The notes under the pieces were generated by a model that had not been told where the DNA came from, made no database searches, and worked only from the letters and a program-made list of their open reading frames with translations. From the NCBI GenBank assembly GCA_030068145.1, contig JAPJBO010000941.1, positions 1-64,000 of the forward strand: 64,000 bases of DNA. Direction: 5' to 3'. A program made the translations under genes and the position numbers. The first letter of the stretch is position 1. Each line of letters opens with the position of its first letter. This stretch comes from Diplonema papillatum (lineage: Eukaryota; Euglenozoa; Diplonemea; Diplonemida; Diplonemidae). Shown here piece by piece: positions 61,793-64,000 of the stretch.

Positions 61793-62130
61793 CGTGCGCG
61801 GGTACATGGTGAACATGGCGAACCTCGGGGCCGCAGGGTGCGTCCCGCGTCGAATTGTACATTTGTGCTGGGCTTTCGAAGCAACGCCGTTCGGCTTGCA
61901 CGGCTCGCGGCCAGCTTCTCGCAACCGACGCTGCTCGGCCATCTCGCTGCCCGTCCCCTCGTCCACCTTCGTGCGCCAGCGCGCGTGGGTGCATGGCGAA
62001 CCTGGGGCGGGTTTGCGGGCGCGCCCTGCGTCGTATTGTGCACTCGAGCCGGTGAACCCTCCCCGCTGGGCTCGAAAAGCAACGCCGGTCGGTTTGCCCG
62101 CTTCTTGCGCGTACCGAAGGCTGCTCGGCC
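61740..62130 (+). repeat. 190-bp tandem duplication at the 3' end of the RAD51D-like gene
   Basis: Two diverged units start GGCGATCTCGCTGCCCGTCC (about 61747) and CGGCCATCTCGCTGCCCGTC (about 61936). A third, partial unit begins near 62125. The first includes the end of the gene. Both contain GCAACGCCG and a CGTCG.ATTGT.CA segment. Confidence 0.75.
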
Positions 62131-62332
62131 GTTCCCCCGGACCGGTCAGCCGGGGCATTGACCGTTTGTCCCGGCGGCTACTGTTCGAAGGCCCGCCTGT
62201 TGCTGGCTGTGTCGGCACTCACGTCTCGCGGCCGCAGACACGGTCGTGCCCGTCCAACTCCCTGGTTCTCGGGACTTGGCGAGTTGTGCTGCAATAGTCT
62301 CGAAGGGGATCACGCACTCAAAACTTCGATTT

Positions 62333-62508
62333 GTATGCGTTCCGCAGTGAAACTGTTAATCCGTAGTAGCCACTCTTGTCGCTTGTTCTGCTACCCTAAA
62401 CAGCCTGGCTGGTTTCGAGAGCTCAACTGAGTTTCGAGCCCTTAAATGTGTCACATTGCTCATGTGTAGCAGAGCCTCCCGGCCGGCTCCTAGGCTGGAA
62501 AATTAGAA
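62333..62508 (+). repeat. Inverted repeat, left arm
   Basis: About 175 bp from GTATGCGTTCCGCAGTGAA to CTCCTAGGCTGGAAAATTAG. The reverse complement follows at 63742-63922 with about ten differences. Confidence 0.85.
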
Positions 62509-63040
62509 CGAACAGGCGTGAATCTACTCACGCCGCCCATCGCCGCTGGCTCTCCCACTCTTACCTATCTGAGCGCAGCCTATCTCTCACCGGCTTTGCT
62601 GTAATACCTGACGATTTCCGTTCAGCCGACATCTTCCACCTTCATTAGCATTCGCCACCCTCCGTTTTGCGCAGCCATTGAGCAACCCCTCGTAATTACA
62701 AGAGTCCCAGGACCATGACACCAATCACTGTTGGCTTCCACTGATCGCTCGGCCAGCAGCAGGTGAGTGCCGTCACCACGCTATACACGGCCTACTGTAT
62801 GAGGTTTAGCATGTTTTGCACCATGTGGCATACCATGTGAAAAGACACAACATGTGATCATGATAATACAGTTGCGACCACATGTTATTGTCACATCATC
62901 AAGCATAGCATATTTAGTCACAAGCTATTTCCACAACAAGTCGGTTCTGCAGTCAGCTGGCTCGTTATGAGGTGCTCATTACCTCATTCGTGCCGCGCCC
63001 CAAACACGAATTCTGCAGGTGGGGGTGTGTGTATGAAGAC

Positions 63041-63529
63041 ATGCGTGTGGCCGTCGGCCCCTCCCGCGCCGCCGTGCGACTCACCGTGACACTGCTTCTG
63101 CTGTCGGCGGCGAGCGATGCCGTGCAGGCGCTCGGGTGTAGGAACACGAAGCAAGGACGGCACCTGGTCTGCGACAGCGAAGGGATCGTGTGCGATGCCG
63201 AGATCACGGTGGACGGGTGCTGCCCGCAGGAGGAGGACAGGCCGATGAGATACGTCTGCGACTCGTGTCTGGATAGCGCGAAGTGCTGCGAAGTGTACGA
63301 GCACTGCGTGTCGTGCTGCATGTCGCCGCAGCAGCGCGCCACGCGGGCCAGCGGCTTCGCGAAGAGGAAGGCGGTGTTCCCTTATTTCCGAGACGTGATC
63401 CGGAGCGGCGAGTTCAGCTACTGCGCGGCCCGCTGCCGGACGTCGTCCCGCTCGGTCTACCACCAAAACCGATATAGCACGCCGGACCATGTCTTCTGCT
63501 TCGGGTCGGCGCTCGACGACGGCGGGTGA
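63041..63529 (+). CDS. SPRING1: SPRING1/C12orf49-like cysteine-rich membrane protein
   Basis: 162 residues. A hydrophobic N-terminal anchor (RLTVTLLLLSAASDAVQA) precedes a Cys-rich domain that follows human SPRING1 closely in order: CRNTKQGRHLV (human CRNSIQGKHLI), VDGCC, CDSC, KCCEVYEHCVSCC (human GCCSAYEYCVSCC), then CAARCRTSSRSV.HQNRY (human CLAKCRTSSQSVQHENTY) and FCFG. Fifteen cysteines match the human number. In animals SPRING1 is a Golgi membrane protein that activates site-1 protease and so SREBP processing; the family is known beyond animals, where its role is little studied. The start is the first in-frame ATG. The gene lies between two inverted repeats (62333-62508 and 63742-63922). 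Confidence 0.9.
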   Translation: MRVAVGPSRAAVRLTVTLLLLSAASDAVQALGCRNTKQGRHLVCDSEGIVCDAEITVDGCCPQEEDRPMRYVCDSCLDSAKCCEVYEHCVSCCMSPQQRATRASGFAKRKAVFPYFRDVIRSGEFSYCAARCRTSSRSVYHQNRYSTPDHVFCFGSALDDGG

Positions 63530-63741
63530 CCCCGTTTCCCGGGACGGAAGGCCACCCGTACAGGGCGCACCCCTTTCGTTGTGTGCAGCGCCGCTCGCCC
63601 GTCAATCCACGAACAGCAGCCGAGCGCATAAACAGTCTGCGTGAATGCCGCGTGCGGCGGCGGCTTGTCTTGCATATTCGGGAAAGGCTGATGCGGGCTG
63701 TGGAGGGAGGGACCGTTCCGAGAATGTGAGGCGGGGTAGAT

Positions 63742-63922
63742 CTAATTTTCCGGCCTAGGAGCCGGCCGGGAGGCTCTGCTACACATGAGCAATGCGACAC
63801 GTTTAAGGGCTCGAAACTCCCAGTTGAGCTATCGAAACCAGCCAGGCTGTTCAGGGTGGCAGAACAAGCGACAGGAGTGGCTACTACGGATTAACAGCTT
63901 CACTGCGGAACGCATACATCTC
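63742..63922 (-). repeat. Inverted repeat, right arm
   Basis: Reverse complement of 62333-62508. It might be the ends of a mobile unit or two insertions of one small element; no target duplication was found. Confidence 0.85.
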
Positions 63923-64000
63923 AGAGCCTGCGGTAGAGAAACCTACCCCGACTGGAGTAGCCTCGGAGTGCACCTTTGAGGCAACCAGCACCTGCTCCTT

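Noticed and set aside
59398-62218. Long minus-strand Arg/Pro-rich frames over 58775-61792
   Set aside because: GC-rich shadows of the plus-strand genes; no domain and no continuity outside them.
62333-62508. tRNA or snRNA gene in the inverted repeat
   Set aside because: A weak B-box-like GGTTTCGAG is present but no cloverleaf or A box could be drawn.

Overview
This is nuclear DNA of a eukaryotic microbe, probably an alga or other protist. The evidence is reverse-strand 18S/ITS1/5.8S rDNA, GT-AG introns whose exon phases match, and eukaryotic housekeeping genes: cytosolic-type glycyl-tRNA synthetase, cyclin H, an Arf-like GTPase, a RAD51 paralogue and a SPRING1/C12orf49-type protein. I do not assign a lineage; comparing the 18S piece at 18521-18969 with SSU databases would settle it.

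The window has two halves. Bases 1 to about 39600 are a dense nest of mobile DNA. Three transposon families share one design: termini beginning GGCGGG, GGCAGC or GGCGGC, an 8-bp target duplication where both ends can be read, and arms made of a family-specific tandem array that starts inside the terminus. (1) A 4.5-kb Merlin/IS1595-type element (10949-15442, target duplication AAAAATTA) carries a transposase. (2) A non-autonomous element (8322-16272, AGACGACT) has arms of a 38-bp repeat. (3) A large non-autonomous element (7239-25144, GGTGAGCA) has arms of about 364-bp satellite units; a second, partial copy fills 1-3650. A 211-214 bp MITE family with 4-bp NTAN target duplications is scattered through them. 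The insertions nest five deep: large element, 38-bp-repeat element, MITE, Merlin, MITE. One further MITE encloses a 2.3-kb rDNA fragment. A 681-bp inversion at 7239-7919 hides the left end of the large element; undoing it restores a MITE, its duplication, the array and the 8-bp duplication together.

Other parts of this half are a tyrosine-recombinase gene with a coiled-coil partner (4013-6229), a block of hairpin-rich repeats (25700-27500), a 22-bp palindromic CRE-like array (27540-28028), a zinc-binding-type ORF cut by a LINE (28503-30176), and an apparently intact OTU/APE/RT/RNase H LINE (30333-38076) sitting in the CA tail of an older truncated copy.

Bases 39600-64000 are gene-bearing. 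In order: a two-exon PH-domain protein; an EF-hand plus Arf-like GTPase gene; glycyl-tRNA synthetase; cyclin H; a SET-domain protein with a signal-like N-terminus; a helical protein with an organelle-type presequence; a disordered CxxC protein; a RAD51D-like ATPase; and a SPRING1-like cysteine-rich protein lying between inverted repeats. All are on the plus strand with 1-3 kb between them. Several have local tandem duplications at their 3' ends. They do not form a pathway.
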